From Theobroma cacao (lineage: Eukaryota > Streptophyta > Magnoliopsida > Malvales > Malvaceae), in assembly GCF_000208745.1 (NCBI RefSeq), contig NC_030850.1, forward strand, positions 12,497,698 to 12,561,697: a stretch of DNA of 64,000 bases, written 5' to 3'. Each line of letters begins with the position of its first letter. The first letter of the stretch is position 1. Below the pieces are notes generated by a model. That model made no database searches and was not told the origin of the DNA. It saw nothing but the letters and a program-made list of their open reading frames with translations. Made by a program: the position numbers and the translations under genes. Shown here piece after piece: positions 21,546-33,404 of this stretch.

Positions 21546-23782
21546 ATGCAATAAAATTTTATTAGTAACTGTATCAGTCTAATCTTGGATAGGTATGTAC
21601 ATCGATCTCAACTTGCTGGCTGGGGTCAAAGATACTAATGCTCTTATGCAATTCATTTGAATACATACAAGGATGCTTGACTATATTGTATACCTGGCCA
21701 CCGAGCTAATGCTTATTCTATTTCTATATATGTATGTATGTGTTTTAAATTACGTGATGTTGTTATTAATTTCCACTGGATATGGAATTCATCCTATACA
21801 TGGGCTGGCTTTTACTTTCAGGGCTGTATCACTTGGGTAGTTCTTTCTACTTTCACGTCTCCACTTCGGTTCTTGATCCACTTATTCAACTGATTCAGAG
21901 TGCTTGCAGTTTGTAGAGGATGATTAGCTACCATAGTTAGGAAGGAAGGCTTACCCGGACAATTTTCACTGGAATCCTCAAACTAGTCATGAGGATGGAT
22001 GGAGGTGGTGTTGATTAATTATTGTAATTTGGAGATTGTATCTTGGTTTTAAGGAATCTTTCAACCCCTTAATACAAACATATATCATTGTCCAAATGTC
22101 CAGCCTTCTCATTATTACCAAGTTTGACTTTAGGCAATCCAACTTGCACTTGGACTTGCACTCTCACTATGGTTTGCAATTTATCGAGAGACAAACCAAC
22201 ACTAGTATTACTATTGCTTGTGAGATTCCATCGAGAAACTGTCATAATTATAAGCATCCAGATTCATGTAATTGCCTAATTAGCCTCAATTTCATCATCT
22301 TCGTCCTCTATTATTAATTTCACTCCATTCTAAGTCGTAATTTTCAATTTACTTTTTCACGTCAAAGAGAAATAGACAAACCAGTAATCAAGAGAAAATG
22401 TCAGGGACCACTTGTGCTCTGCTATTGCTTAAGATGCAAGCAAGCATATCCATGGCCCGATCCTTCTTATCTGCAAGCCTTTAGAATATTTGTATATTAA
22501 TGAAAATGCAGTGAGTGCTTGGCACATGCCAACTCTTTTTTTGTCAGCTTAAAATTTTAGTTCAGATTCCATATCATTGAGTGAATAGTTTGCATCTCAT
22601 GTCATAATTCTTCTGATATTTTGGAATCCTAAGATTGAACATCTAAACCAACAATTCCCTTGTTGAAAATTGGAATTCAGTGCACAACCTGTTTCGCCAA
22701 TGCACATATACCTTGATATTTTTTTGCTGCATGTTGAGATGGACAAACTTGATCAATCAATCAGGACCACTAGATGGAGTCCATTGCTGACCTGTCTGCT
22801 ACATTAGTGGATGCTATTTGTCCCGGTCTTTCATGTCCCATATCATCTTATACCCCAAAACATTATGTCTTGGTTTAAGTCATTGTCCATACATAAAAAA
22901 ACCAGACAGATATATAGCTGCACTTTCTGTTAGCAAAAAACCCTAGTGGTCTTAAGATCCAAACATAGCAAGTCATGATCACCTATTTGCATTATCACAA
23001 GCAACTGTCGGTCACTCCAATCTGCACTAAATGCTTCAAATCTTTGTTTCCACTTTACCACAACAATGCATGAGAAGATGTTTGGCATTTGATAAATGAC
23101 TAAGGGACACATTTTGGAAAAAGTAGGAGTCCATGGAAGATGAGGGACAAGTGGCTGTCAACTTGTCCTAGCAATCTCAAAACCTTTGCAGGATAGTTAT
23201 CTTACTCAGTGGTGCCTAAAGTAATTGGCATGTTTTTCAGGATAACAAAATGAGCAGCTGAAATCCGAGAAGAGTCGCTAAAAGGGCAGGAGCAGTAACC
23301 AGAAAGCAACAGACATAACCCCAATAGCAAGAAAACTTTTCTTTGGCCAATCTGCTGCAAGCCATGTGCAAAAAGTGTTATAAAAGCCAAAAAAAAAAAA
23401 AAAAACTATTCCGTCTCTCAAACCAATCTTTTCTATCTAATCTTTACTTTTATCAGTTTCTATTATTTTGTGATTTTAAAGGACTAAGTCCAGCTCTAAA
23501 GCTCTGAAAACCCAGCAGGCTTTCTATCTTAATTACAGCTAACATATGTATTATTGTAATTCTAAATAGATTAGTTGTTTACTTACAGCTTTATTAAGTA
23601 TTATCTAGTGAAGCCTGGCCTTCTTGAACAACCGACTGAAGAATGTCACAGACATTTTTCAGCTTTATTTTTCTTTTCTCAAAACCAATGATGATTCAAG
23701 GAATCTCTAGTGGTTGTCAATATAATTGGAGACAGCACATTTGAGAATTCTATTCATTGGATTTGATGAACTGAGAATTGAG

Positions 23783-25623
23783 ATGGGCATCACTGGCGAG
23801 CTGGTTAGAAGCGTCTTCTCTAGGAACAGGTCCTTTGGGACTCAAGACACCAGCGTAAGTTTTCTACCTTTTTCTTCAAACCTTGTATGCAGTGAATTTT
23901 TCTAGTAGTTAGTATCTGCTTAGTCTTCTAGCTGTGAATACTTGAAAATTTTCAAGTGTTAAATTCATCTGGCATCTTCTTGTCCTGATCCAATCAGGCA
24001 AAAAGTAATGTGAACGATAAGAAAAGATGGAGTTCAGTCAGATCATACATCTGCGGAGATGAATTTAATTCAGTCCTGGCAGAGGAAGATTCAACATCAG
24101 TTAAGAGCTCGGAAGCGACAGTTACACAGCCTATACCAGAAGGCTTAAGGGACAAAGGAGACATCCAGAGTGATGAGGACAAGCGTAACTCAATTTGGAA
24201 ACTGTTCCACGAGGAAGACGCAGCTATCGTTATTCAGTCAGCATTTAGACACTTTCTGGTTGATTTCCTGCCAAATTCATCAATTGACATCTTTTCTTTT
24301 AAAATCAACATAATTTCATTCAGGAAGTTTGGTATCCCTGGCATGCTTGAGTAACATGGCAAAGAAATCTGCGTTAGAAGTGAAAATAATTGTTCATGTG
24401 GAAGTTCATGTCTATCTACCTTATTGAATTTTATAGTCTAAAATTCCCTGTTATTTTGGTTCTTGAATGCTAGGCTAGGCGTCAAAACAGAGAAACCAAA
24501 GCAAAGGATGATAAACAGGAGCCTCGCCAAGGGAATGAAAGCCCAAGTAGGGAGTCTATCGGTACGTCAATTGAAGTTCAAACTGGAAATTCTGTGGAAG
24601 TTTTCTCAGCTCGAGAAGAAAGCAAGGTAGTACATCACCGAATGCAACATAAACCCAAAGCTCAGGTTTTAAAGATAAAGGTATGAAAACAGCAATGCAC
24701 ACTTCTTTTGCAAATTCCACGAGTTCAATGGATGATCTTAATGTTCAAATACACAGTGCTGCTTACCCAAGTTTCAAGAGTGGTGTTCTAATCCCAGCAA
24801 TTGGGATTTTGCTTAATCCCTATTTGGTTTACAACCTGAAATGACAGGAAGACTGGGATGACAGCACGGTGAGCAGCAACATTTCGAAAATGAGGATTCA
24901 GAACAAACTGGCAGCAATGACCAGGCGTGAGAGAGCTCTGGCCTATGCATTTTCGCAACAGGTAAAGCTAGCATATTTGGCTACGGAAGGAAAGAGTAGC
25001 ACTAGTTTAAGCTGAACTAGTCTAACTTTATCCATTTGTTTTATAGCTGCGAATTTGCTCAAAGAAAAAACAGGCAAAACTTGAAGGAATGGAAGAGAAC
25101 ATGAGCTGGAGCTGGCTAGAACGGTGGATGGCAACCCGTGTTCCTGAAAGCTCATTAGTTGAAAATAATTGGAGCAAGCAATTTGAACCGATGGACAGCA
25201 ATGGAAAGTTTGTTGTCAGGAAAAGAATTATAGATGTAGCAGGTGAAGAGAAAGAAAGTTGCGGATCTAATGAAGTATCCGTCCACCTAGAAACCATATC
25301 GGTGACAACTCCCAAGGAAAATGATGGCAACAGTCCATCAAAGAACAGGCTTAACGCTACAAGAAGCATATCGAGGCGGAAAACTGGACCAAGCTATCAG
25401 CTATCTAAAAAATCTGGCAAGGTTGGACGCTAATAGCTGTATGTTTACTTTCTGGTTTCTGTCTATTAACTTGATTATAATACTGCCGCAGGTAAACAAG
25501 AAAGATGGTTCAAAGGAGAGTGAGAAATATAAAAAGCACAAAAGCAAGCAGTTAGGAGCCCAGAAAGAAATCAAATGCAACGAAGCTTCCGATCAACTGT
25601 CGCTGAATCCTTTAACCTCCTGA
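23783..25623 (+). CDS. IQD-family calmodulin-binding protein (IQD33-like)
   Basis: Plant IQD proteins bind calmodulin and act as scaffolds at microtubules, membranes or the nucleus. The model has six exons, all with phase-0 introns: 23783-23854, 23998-24258, 24474-24680, 24848-24961, 25047-25421, 25492-25623, giving 386 residues. It starts MGITGELVRSVFSRNRSFG. A single IQ motif, AAIVIQSAFRHFLARRQ (about 99-115), is split by an intron after 'RHFL', the position typical of the family. The second and third IQ repeats of a full IQ67 domain are missing; a polar linker follows directly. The later family motif is present as 'LAAMTRRERALAYAFSQQ' (about 201-218), then 'SWSWLERWMATRVPE'. The C-terminus is basic (KKHKSK). 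The reduced IQ67 suggests the IQD33-type subgroup, from memory. It is divergent from TAF6 and convergent with eIF1A. Confidence 0.9.
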
Positions 25624-26235
25624 CCTTTCGGTTTTTAATCCCGTTTGAGAGAGAAGTTATTACTCCTGGTGCTGAGAACCACTCTGTGTTATACGGCTTC
25701 GACATAATGGTTGGGTTCCCCTGTAAATGCTGTCACTAAACCATCGTTTAATCTGTAAATTCCATGAGTGTTAAGTACCAACCAATAAAGGCTCTTTAAT
25801 GTAGCTGAATTTGCACATTGCATGTGTTCCATGTTCATGGTGGCAATGGGTGAAACCTACATCTAATCAATCTGCCCCCAGGAGCTTAATGCAAGGGTGC
25901 ATTTAACCCACAGCTCCTACTAAAGCATGGATCATCGGTTTCAAATGCAAATTTAAAGCATAAATCATCTTTATCAATCACAGCGCCGAAATGCCCATAA
26001 TAAGCTTCAATTCCATTATCATCTCTACGAAAGGAAATTTGAGATACGGAAAGCATTTTTGAGTAAAATTAACTACACATCTGATAATGACACATTCACC
26101 ACTTACAACTCTAAACTTACACCTTATGTGAGCAATCCCATATTTTAGGCTTCTTAACAGCATTCCACTATAATCAAACCATATCTCTCTTCTAACATTT
26201 AAACATCTCATTCAAGCAGAAGCAATTCCAAAACC

Positions 26236-26664
26236 CTAGATCTTATCAATATCTTCATCTTCAAACTCAATATAGTCATCACCACCTACTTCATCCTCCT
26301 CATCAATAATGCCTTCATTGAGTCGAGTGTTCTCTGGAAGCTCACCATACGCTTTCAAGAGCCTTGCTTCATCGGGCATGTACTTTAGGATCACGTCAGC
26401 CTTGTCATCCTGATAGTCACGAAGCCCAACAAGAATTATATCACCAGCGGCAATCCAAACCTTCTTGTGCATCTTTCCACGGATATGGCAAAGGCGCTTA
26501 GTGCCATCAATGCACATGGCTTCACATCGGCCATTGCCTAGCATGCGAAGCACTTGGGCATACTCTTGCCCATCTTCCTTGAATACAAGTTCACGCTTCT
26601 CATCATCCGCTTCATTCTTTCCTCTCTTCCTGTTCTTTCCTCCCTTTCCCTTGTTCTTTGGCAT
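26236..26664 (-). CDS. EIF1A: Translation initiation factor eIF1A
   Basis: eIF1A binds the A site of the 40S ribosome and promotes scanning and start-codon selection with eIF1. The coding sequence is one exon of 142 residues, the normal plant length (~145). The N-terminal tail is basic ([18 protein letters not shown]), followed by the OB-fold S1-like domain (about 30-105: '[15 protein letters not shown]', '[17 protein letters not shown]', '[17 protein letters not shown]') and an acidic C-terminal tail ([20 protein letters not shown]). The frame is open 20 codons upstream, but that part is a 5' UTR intron with a good acceptor (TTTTTTCTTAG at 26691 onward), so ATG 26664 is the start. It is convergent with the IQD gene, with ~610 bases between stops. 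Confidence 0.97.
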   Translation of the reverse strand: MPKNKGKGGKNRKRGKNEADDEKRELVFKEDGQEYAQVLRMLGNGRCEAMCIDGTKRLCHIRGKMHKKVWIAAGDIILVGLRDYQDDKADVILKYMPDEARLLKAYGELPENTRLNEGIIDEEDEVGGDDYIEFEDEDIDKI

Positions 26665-26690
26665 GGTTTCTTCTTCTCCCTCTGTTGTGC

Positions 26691-27344
26691 CTAAGAAAAA
26701 AAACAGATATTTTACATTTGCCAAAAGCTAGCAACGGAATGAAAATGAAATTATTTCAATAACAGAATTTCACCACATTAAAACAGAAAAAGTGTATATA
26801 CGCAAAAATAAACATAAACATACCGTGAAGTAAGATGGATATTAACAGGAAAATTATCAGGCGAAAAATAAATTAGAAGTTCAATAATTCTCATCTCATG
26901 ATCCAATTTTCTAGGGTTGTAAAATTAATGCAAGTTATTAAAATTTGGTAAAAGTTATATACTTTTGTCTTAAAAGCCAAATTTTGAAAAGTCCAATCCA
27001 ATAATTAAAAAAGCACAAGAAAAAGCAATTAGGAAAAATAATTCCACTAAATATACATAAAACAAAAATTAAAAAACGGAAGGGGTATAATCATGCATGG
27101 GCTGATTATATACATAATTATTATATGATCAAGAAAGTAAACAGCTCAAGCATAACCCTGAAAGCTAAAATTTGGGAAAACAGAAAAAAAAAAAAAGAAG
27201 GTAATTTCATCAAAGATCAATTTACGGTATTATTTACACAGAAGGCTAAAGCAATTAATTGACGCAAAATTGAAGCAAATAACCAGCGTGAAATTAATCA
27301 AAGATGATGAAGAGATATAGAAAAACATTAGAGAAAAAAAATAC
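26691..27344 (-). other. 5' UTR intron of eIF1A
   Basis: On the minus strand a donor (AAGAAG|GTATTTTTT, exon end 27345) and acceptor (TTTTTTCTTAG|GCACAAC, exon start 26690) enclose 654 bases, with the acceptor only 26 bases before the ATG. The interval is AT-rich like other introns here. Long 5' UTR introns are common in plant translation-factor genes and often raise expression; that effect is inference. Confidence 0.75.
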
Positions 27345-27526
27345 CTTCTTGCTTAGAGAGGTGAGGTGAAGATAAGAGAAGTTTATAGAAATGAATCCGA
27401 TTCTTCCACAAATCTCCCCCAAACCCTTGCTCCAAATTTACCTCAAAGAAAAGTTGGGTGGTAATTCAGGCCGGGCCGAGTTCTGTCAAAGCAGGCTCGA
27501 CTCTTTCTATGGTCCAATCTATATCG

Positions 27527-27532
27527 TGGGCT
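27527..27532. promoter_or_regulatory. Site II-like TGGGCT upstream of eIF1A
   Basis: TGGGCT lies about 180 bases upstream of the end of the non-coding first exon of eIF1A, and GGCCGGGCC lies nearby (27470-27478). This is consistent with a housekeeping promoter, on motif and position only. Confidence 0.3.
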
Positions 27533-27559
27533 TTTGTTTTGTTCTTTCTATGCCATGTC

Positions 27560-29133
27560 ATGTGAATTTCACGTAAATATTTATTTTTATTTATTTTTAA
27601 ATAATATTATTATTTATAAATGTAAATGTTTTTAAAGTATAAAATTTGAAATATAGATAATTTAAAAATTATTCAATACTATTAAAATTTTTAAAAAAAT
27701 ATCTTTTAATGAAAGTCATTTAATAAATTAAATTTTTTATTTACAAATTGAATAAATTTACTAATATTTATAATACAAAATATTTAAAATGATAATTTAA
27801 AAATAAATGATCAAATATGTTCATTTTTTTCAATAAAATTTTTTTCTAAAATCTGTATTTTTATATATATTAAATATATTATTACATGTATTTATTTTTA
27901 GTTTATTATCTGTTTAATTTGTATTCATGCATGTAATCTGTTTATTACCCGCCAATCCGTCAAAGAAACTTTAATGTTTTGAAATTATTTGTTTCTCCAA
28001 GTATATAAGTTACGAAATTAAAGCTAAATTTGTAATGGAAAGTGAATAAATTATACATTGCTTGTAAAAATTAAAATATAGTCTAATAGTTTCAAATAAA
28101 ATAACATTAGAAAATTCTCTCAGCTACACTCTCACAATTTTATTTTATTTTATTTTAAAAGAATATAATTTCATTTAATGACAAATATATGTATCCTTTA
28201 ATTTAAAAATTTGAGTTTGAATCCTTTAAAAAGAATTAATTGATTGGCAATATTTACCTTATCTATATTTTTTAATTATTTTTAAATCGTAATATTTGTA
28301 AGAAAACATAAAAAAGGAGCTAAATATTTTAATCTGCAACATAATAATTGTTTTTCTTTGTTTCCCGTTTTCTTTTTTTTTTTTATCTCCTGTATTCATC
28401 ATCATTGACTACTTTATAGAATTCTTTCAAGCATATCACTTACAATTATTTTTACTATAATATTACAATCTTTAATGTAATATAATATACTTAAGGTCAA
28501 TAAAAAAATTATATAAAATAAGAAATAAAATTTTCACACATAGAAATCTGTCTCTTTTTTTTTTTTTTTTGATTTCCAATTCATGATTTATTCACTTAAA
28601 CAAACAAAATATTATATTGATATTATTTAACAATTTAATGAGAAATAAATAAGTACCAAACAATAGTGTTCCACTTCCATAACGACACTCTAAGAAGAAA
28701 TAAGAAGAGTATATTCGCTGCTTTGGAATGGACCACCGATGGTTGAAAGAGTGGAAAATAAGGATTTCTTGGTTTATAATTAAATAACAAGCAAAATGTC
28801 TTGTCAACAAATAAAAATAAAAAAAGAAGAGAATGTTAGTGGATGAACAGGTTAGCTCGCTCTAAGAATCAAGATGCTACCGTGAAACTTCTTGCTCTTA
28901 ATTTATTATCTAATCAAATACCAACAAGACCATTGTGCTTTATTTTGCACATAGTCCCCACGACAGTATTCAATCACTCCCACTTCCACCACAAAACAGG
29001 AAATGTAAAATACAAACCTTTCATCATGTTGCCCAACTCACACAAGCAAAATTCCAATTGCTCAAATATCAAATAAATGGTAAAGTCTATTCACAAAATT
29101 GATTATATGTGGAAGGAAACATGAAATTATGTA
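27560..29133. other. AT-rich intergenic region
   Basis: About 1.5 kb, extremely AT-rich to 28580, with no recognisable gene. Open frames at 28592-28810 (minus) and 28843-29076 (plus) match nothing known and lack a supporting context. The right end probably contains the 3' UTR of the DUF1664 gene. Confidence 0.5.
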
Positions 29134-32100
29134 TCAGTCCCTATGATATATATCCCTGGCCCAGGAAATTCCGACTGGATAAGATCTGTGTATCTTTGTT
29201 TTCATGGTGGGGACTTTTTTGACAGGGGACACTAGATCATTTTGCTCTGAGTTTACTGTTGGTTTCTCACTCACGGCTGACTCATTGGTTTCAGCAAGGA
29301 ATTGGAGTCCCTGAAATTTATCCTGGGACCATTTAATTGGAGAGACGAAATAGAACTGTTGTCAAGAATTATAGGATTGACTTCACATACCTTGACTGAT
29401 TTCTCCTCAAATTTCACGGCTGAATCAACTGCAAGCTTTGCACCAACATCCTGCCAATGAGCAAGAAAAAACTAAATTAATATCTCAGGATGGAAGAGTA
29501 TAACAAGTCAATGGGCATATAGATGGCACCCAGAGCAAAAATGTACAATCTGAAGCCATACTACCACCTTACACAACGTGACATGTGATAACTGGATAGG
29601 GATACAGGACTTGCGGTGCTACATAATACAATTATATCAGTATTCTCAAAATCTAAGATTATGACACTCAAGATTAGCCTAAAACATAATGAAAAAGAAA
29701 TACATTAACAGGTACAAGGTGAATTGAGAAGTGTCAATGAGCTATTAAAAAACATGTTCAGACCAACAATTAGCTATAGGTTACAAATTAAGTTTTTCCA
29801 CAACTAGACCATGCAATTGAGGGACCAAATAAGACAAATAGAGGAACAATCAAAAAATCAAATCCAGCTCCCTCCAATGCACACATATTTTTTTCAAAAT
29901 AATCTTTATGTATCTACTCTGCATTTTGGCACGTTGAGTGCATCTGTCTCTGATATGGATAGAAGTACAATAGTGATATGAATTCCTAGTATCTGATTTC
30001 ATAGAACATAATGATAAAAATATGGCATATACAGAATATCTAACCTGAAAAAAGGGTTATTATTTAGCCCAGACAAACAACAATTTTTATGTATCCCTTC
30101 TGTATTTTAGTGCATCTGTTTCCGATTTGTATATATAATACTGATATGGAAGTGGGTTTCTAGCATCATTACTTTGTTGAGCATAATGCATACATATCAA
30201 AATGAATACTGTATACAAATTATCTAACCTGAAAAAGTTTAGCATTCGCTCCATCTTTTACTCCTTCAGCAAATTGGCATAGATACCAAAGACCTGAATT
30301 AGCTACATCCTGCATGGCAGAGAGGAAAAGATCAAACAATTTATCACTTCAACACAACTTCATAATTTAGAGTATAATAATAATCACAGTATCAGAAATA
30401 ACCTGTTTGCTTTCAAGAAGCTCAATTTTTCCTTCCTGTTGGGTTCATTAACAGATGAAGCATCAACTAAGTTGCAAATAACAATTCTGGCGGACCTGAT
30501 GATTAACCATGAGAAAATAAACACAACTCACCAATCCAGCTACCATTTGATGAATCATTTCAACATTAGAACCAATTTGAGAAAGGTTTGACTTCATCTC
30601 ATCAACCTGCATGCAAGTAGTACTTCATTTAATTATGAGCAGGATTTGCACTTTCTCTTTTTCTTTTCTCATAAAGAGAATAAGCAACCCAAACGCCAGA
30701 TGGAAGAATAGATGCCAAGTTGACAGAAGATTTAGAATGCTGCACCACCCATAAAATATATGGTATAATTTCATTCTGTTTGCAAAAACTATAGACATAA
30801 CAATAATGTGCATGCATCAATTAACATAAACTCCCAAACGAGTTTCCTTAATTTCCAACTATCTATCCTTACAGACACGATACCAAGAGAAAGAAATAAT
30901 AAAGTAGACAAATAGTTAGAAAAGAGAGTCTGATTTCAAACTCTACGAAAAGAATCTAGATTCTGACAGTCACAATGAAAATATTTATTAGAGTTGGAAA
31001 CCCTATTTTTTTATATCTACACGTGAGATAGAGGACAGCTAAATCCTTTGGCAGTTTTCCTCTATTAGTTATTTTTAATAAGCTTTTAAAAATTGATGAA
31101 AGTCAATCTTTGGATAGTTTTGTTTCAATGTGATAGAAAGGAGAAAAAGATAAACAACCACACTACTTACACCCCACAAACTATTTCTTGTTAAAGTAAA
31201 ATAGATGAAAGCTTTGAAAATCATCTTATCATCTGTAAAAGCAAAGGAGAAAAGCACATGGATATAACTCAAGCTAAAATGCAAGTAGAAGGGACGAAGG
31301 TTTATTTCCTCAAAATGCAGATTGTGAATCTAAAAAAGGTTTCTTGGAATTTAATTTAATGCCCCACCATATTAGATAGCAATATCTAATATGATCTAAG
31401 GAAGTGGAAGTGGAAGGACATTTGACCCTCTATTGGTATCCACTGTCCCTACGAGTAGATATCATTGTCACTACAAAATTATGCTAAAACATATTCTTGC
31501 TCAAAACAAAAGTAGTGTTCACTACATTATTTGTGATGAGCTGAGACGTTTCTTTCTGCTCCTCCAATTTCCAATCCAAGCTTTCCAACCTCTTCGTTAG
31601 ATGTCTCTTTGTTGACTGCATGATTGAAGTAACAACACTATCAAAAACTGAAAAGTGTGTCAAACAGAGAATTGCTATAAGGATTGGTGTAATTACATAA
31701 CAGGAACACCAATCTTACTTACATTTAATGTTTGAGATACATTATCTAACTGTTTTGACACGGCTGTAACAGCATCTGCCATATTTTGCTTTGTCACAAA
31801 CATTACGTCAGAAAATGACAAGCCCTATATGATAAATGATATAAATAATACATCAGAAATCTACACATGTTAGAGTGCAAATCCAAACAGCTTGAACAAA
31901 AAAGACATTTCATATTTTGATTCATCAACAAAATTTATTAACCTTCCACCACATGTAACAATATCCTAATGCTCCAAGTGCAGCAGCTGGCACAAGATAA
32001 GAAGCAATACCCCCTGTGCGCACAAGAAAAAAGAGTGAGCGCCCATAGGTATATGACTCCTCTATAAAACAAAAAACTTGAACTTCTAATTCTTCACAGA

Positions 32101-32989
32101 ACAGTATAAATTTATCCCCAACTATAATCAAAATAATCTAGAGTGAGACCAAGAAACCGAAAGATTTAATAGATAATGTTTATCATTCAACTATTGTAAA
32201 ATTAAATAAAGAGGACCAGCAGTATCTAAATTGAGAAGGAGCAAAACAGGAAGTAGAAATAGATAATTTACATTACTTAGAGCTCAAAATGGTTAAATAA
32301 ATAACATTAGAAAAGAAATAGATGTACATACCGCCAGAGTCTGAATTGCCATTAAGGATGGTTATCGGATTGGACGCTGTCAAATCCTTGAGCTCTTGTG
32401 CCAATTGTTTAATCTAAAAGTACCAAAAGAAAAAGTACACACATGGTTAAACACAAGCATAAAGAGGACAATTAACATAAATCACTCCCACCCCAAAAAA
32501 CAAAAGGGAAAGAAAAAAGTTGTAAAATTTCATCGGCATTTCACTCTAACGTGGTTTACCTAGTTCTATATACATTTGGCACTTGAAAAATGATCTTGAC
32601 GTCAGGAATTTCGATACTTACTGCAAACCAAAAAGTTAAAAATTTGATGCAGTTTTGACTGAAAAAAAGGTAAGGAAAATTGGGAGTACCTGAGCAGCAA
32701 GAAGCGTGTGATCGTATTTATAAGGAGAGAATTCGACTTCATCGACGCCCTTGAGTAATTCCTGAAGCTGTGAAATGAGTTCAGATAAACGCCCACTCCT
32801 CAAAATAATTGAACCAGTCAAACCTAATACCAAAATTTAAGAAACCAAGCTTCAAAAAGATTGGAAATGTAAAGTAAAAGTCATTCAAAGGAAAGACGCG
32901 ATCAGACCAAAAAGAAAGAAAGAAAGAAAGAAACCTGCGCCCATGAGAATTAGAACTTTGGAGGTTTGGACACCTGCCTGCAACGCCAT
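29134..32989 (-). CDS. DUF1664 family membrane/coiled-coil protein
   Basis: The model has 11 exons: 32989-32935, 32823-32690, 32413-32332, 32013-31943, 31824-31723, 31615-31526, 30606-30532, 30435-30403, 30309-30229, 29450-29391, 29310-29134, in phase and giving 319 residues. The N-terminus (MALQAGVQTSKVLILMGAG) is hydrophobic and may be a signal anchor or organellar signal. A second hydrophobic helix, IASYLVPAAALGALGYCYMW (about 93-112), is followed by the conserved 'MWWKGLSFSDVMFVTKQNMADAV'. Residues about 130-220 are heptad-like and charged (STKRHLTKRLESLDWKLEEQK..), predicting a coiled coil. A polar tail ends WARDIYHRD. Plant DUF1664 proteins have no established biochemical function. The start lies 415 bases from that of the BPI/LBP gene on the other strand, implying a shared promoter region. 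The order with TAF6 and LBR matches Arabidopsis, from memory. Confidence 0.92.
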
Positions 32990-33404
32990 CTTTCTTTTCT
33001 TTGGTCGGTGTCTGAACCAAAGAGGGCGGGGAGGAAAGAAAAGAGGGCGGCCTTCCTACTTTGTTAAATGTTTGGAAAAAACTCAGAAAACAAAAGGTTA
33101 GTAAAAGTTTAAATGTGTATTCTCGAAAATACCCTCCTTATCATAAGAAAATTGCAAAGTTTAAATGACTGCGACAGCAACCTTACGATTTTGATATTTT
33201 GGCAGTCAACTAAAAAGAAAAAAAGAGAGGAAAAGGCTCAGGGGTAATTCAGGCATTTTATGACAGAAAATAACGTTTACGTTACCTGGCAGCAGCAAGA
33301 AAGCCCACCCTTCCACGTCTTCATTTATCCTGTCAATAAAAACAACGCACTACAACCAAAAATATCGAAAAAAAAAAAAAAAAAGAACAAAAAATTGCCC
33401 CGCC
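32990..33404. promoter_or_regulatory. Shared promoter region between DUF1664 and LBR genes
   Basis: Two head-to-head start codons are 415 bases apart. The interval contains a purine-rich stretch near the DUF1664 start (33020-33050) and an A-run (33369-33384) just before the LBR start. No clear TATA box is seen for either gene. A bidirectional promoter is inferred from spacing alone. Confidence 0.5.

Larger units (their letters stand above)
20381..23780. other. Long intergenic region between TAF6 and IQD
   Basis: About 3.4 kb without a supported protein gene. It contains a (TA)n run at 20696-20722, a duplicated TA/GA microsatellite with an embedded N (21172-21307), a stem-loop resembling a microRNA precursor (21416-21545), a short perfect hairpin (GGACAAGT/ACTTGTCC, 23145-23168) and an A-run at 23391-23405. 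The last 300 bases are likely the 5' UTR and promoter of the IQD gene. Several short open frames at 22036-22317 overlap on both strands and look like chance. Confidence 0.5.

Noticed and set aside
23145..23168. Perfect 8-bp hairpin GGACAAGT/ACTTGTCC
   Set aside because: Too short to imply function and no context of terminator or RNA gene.
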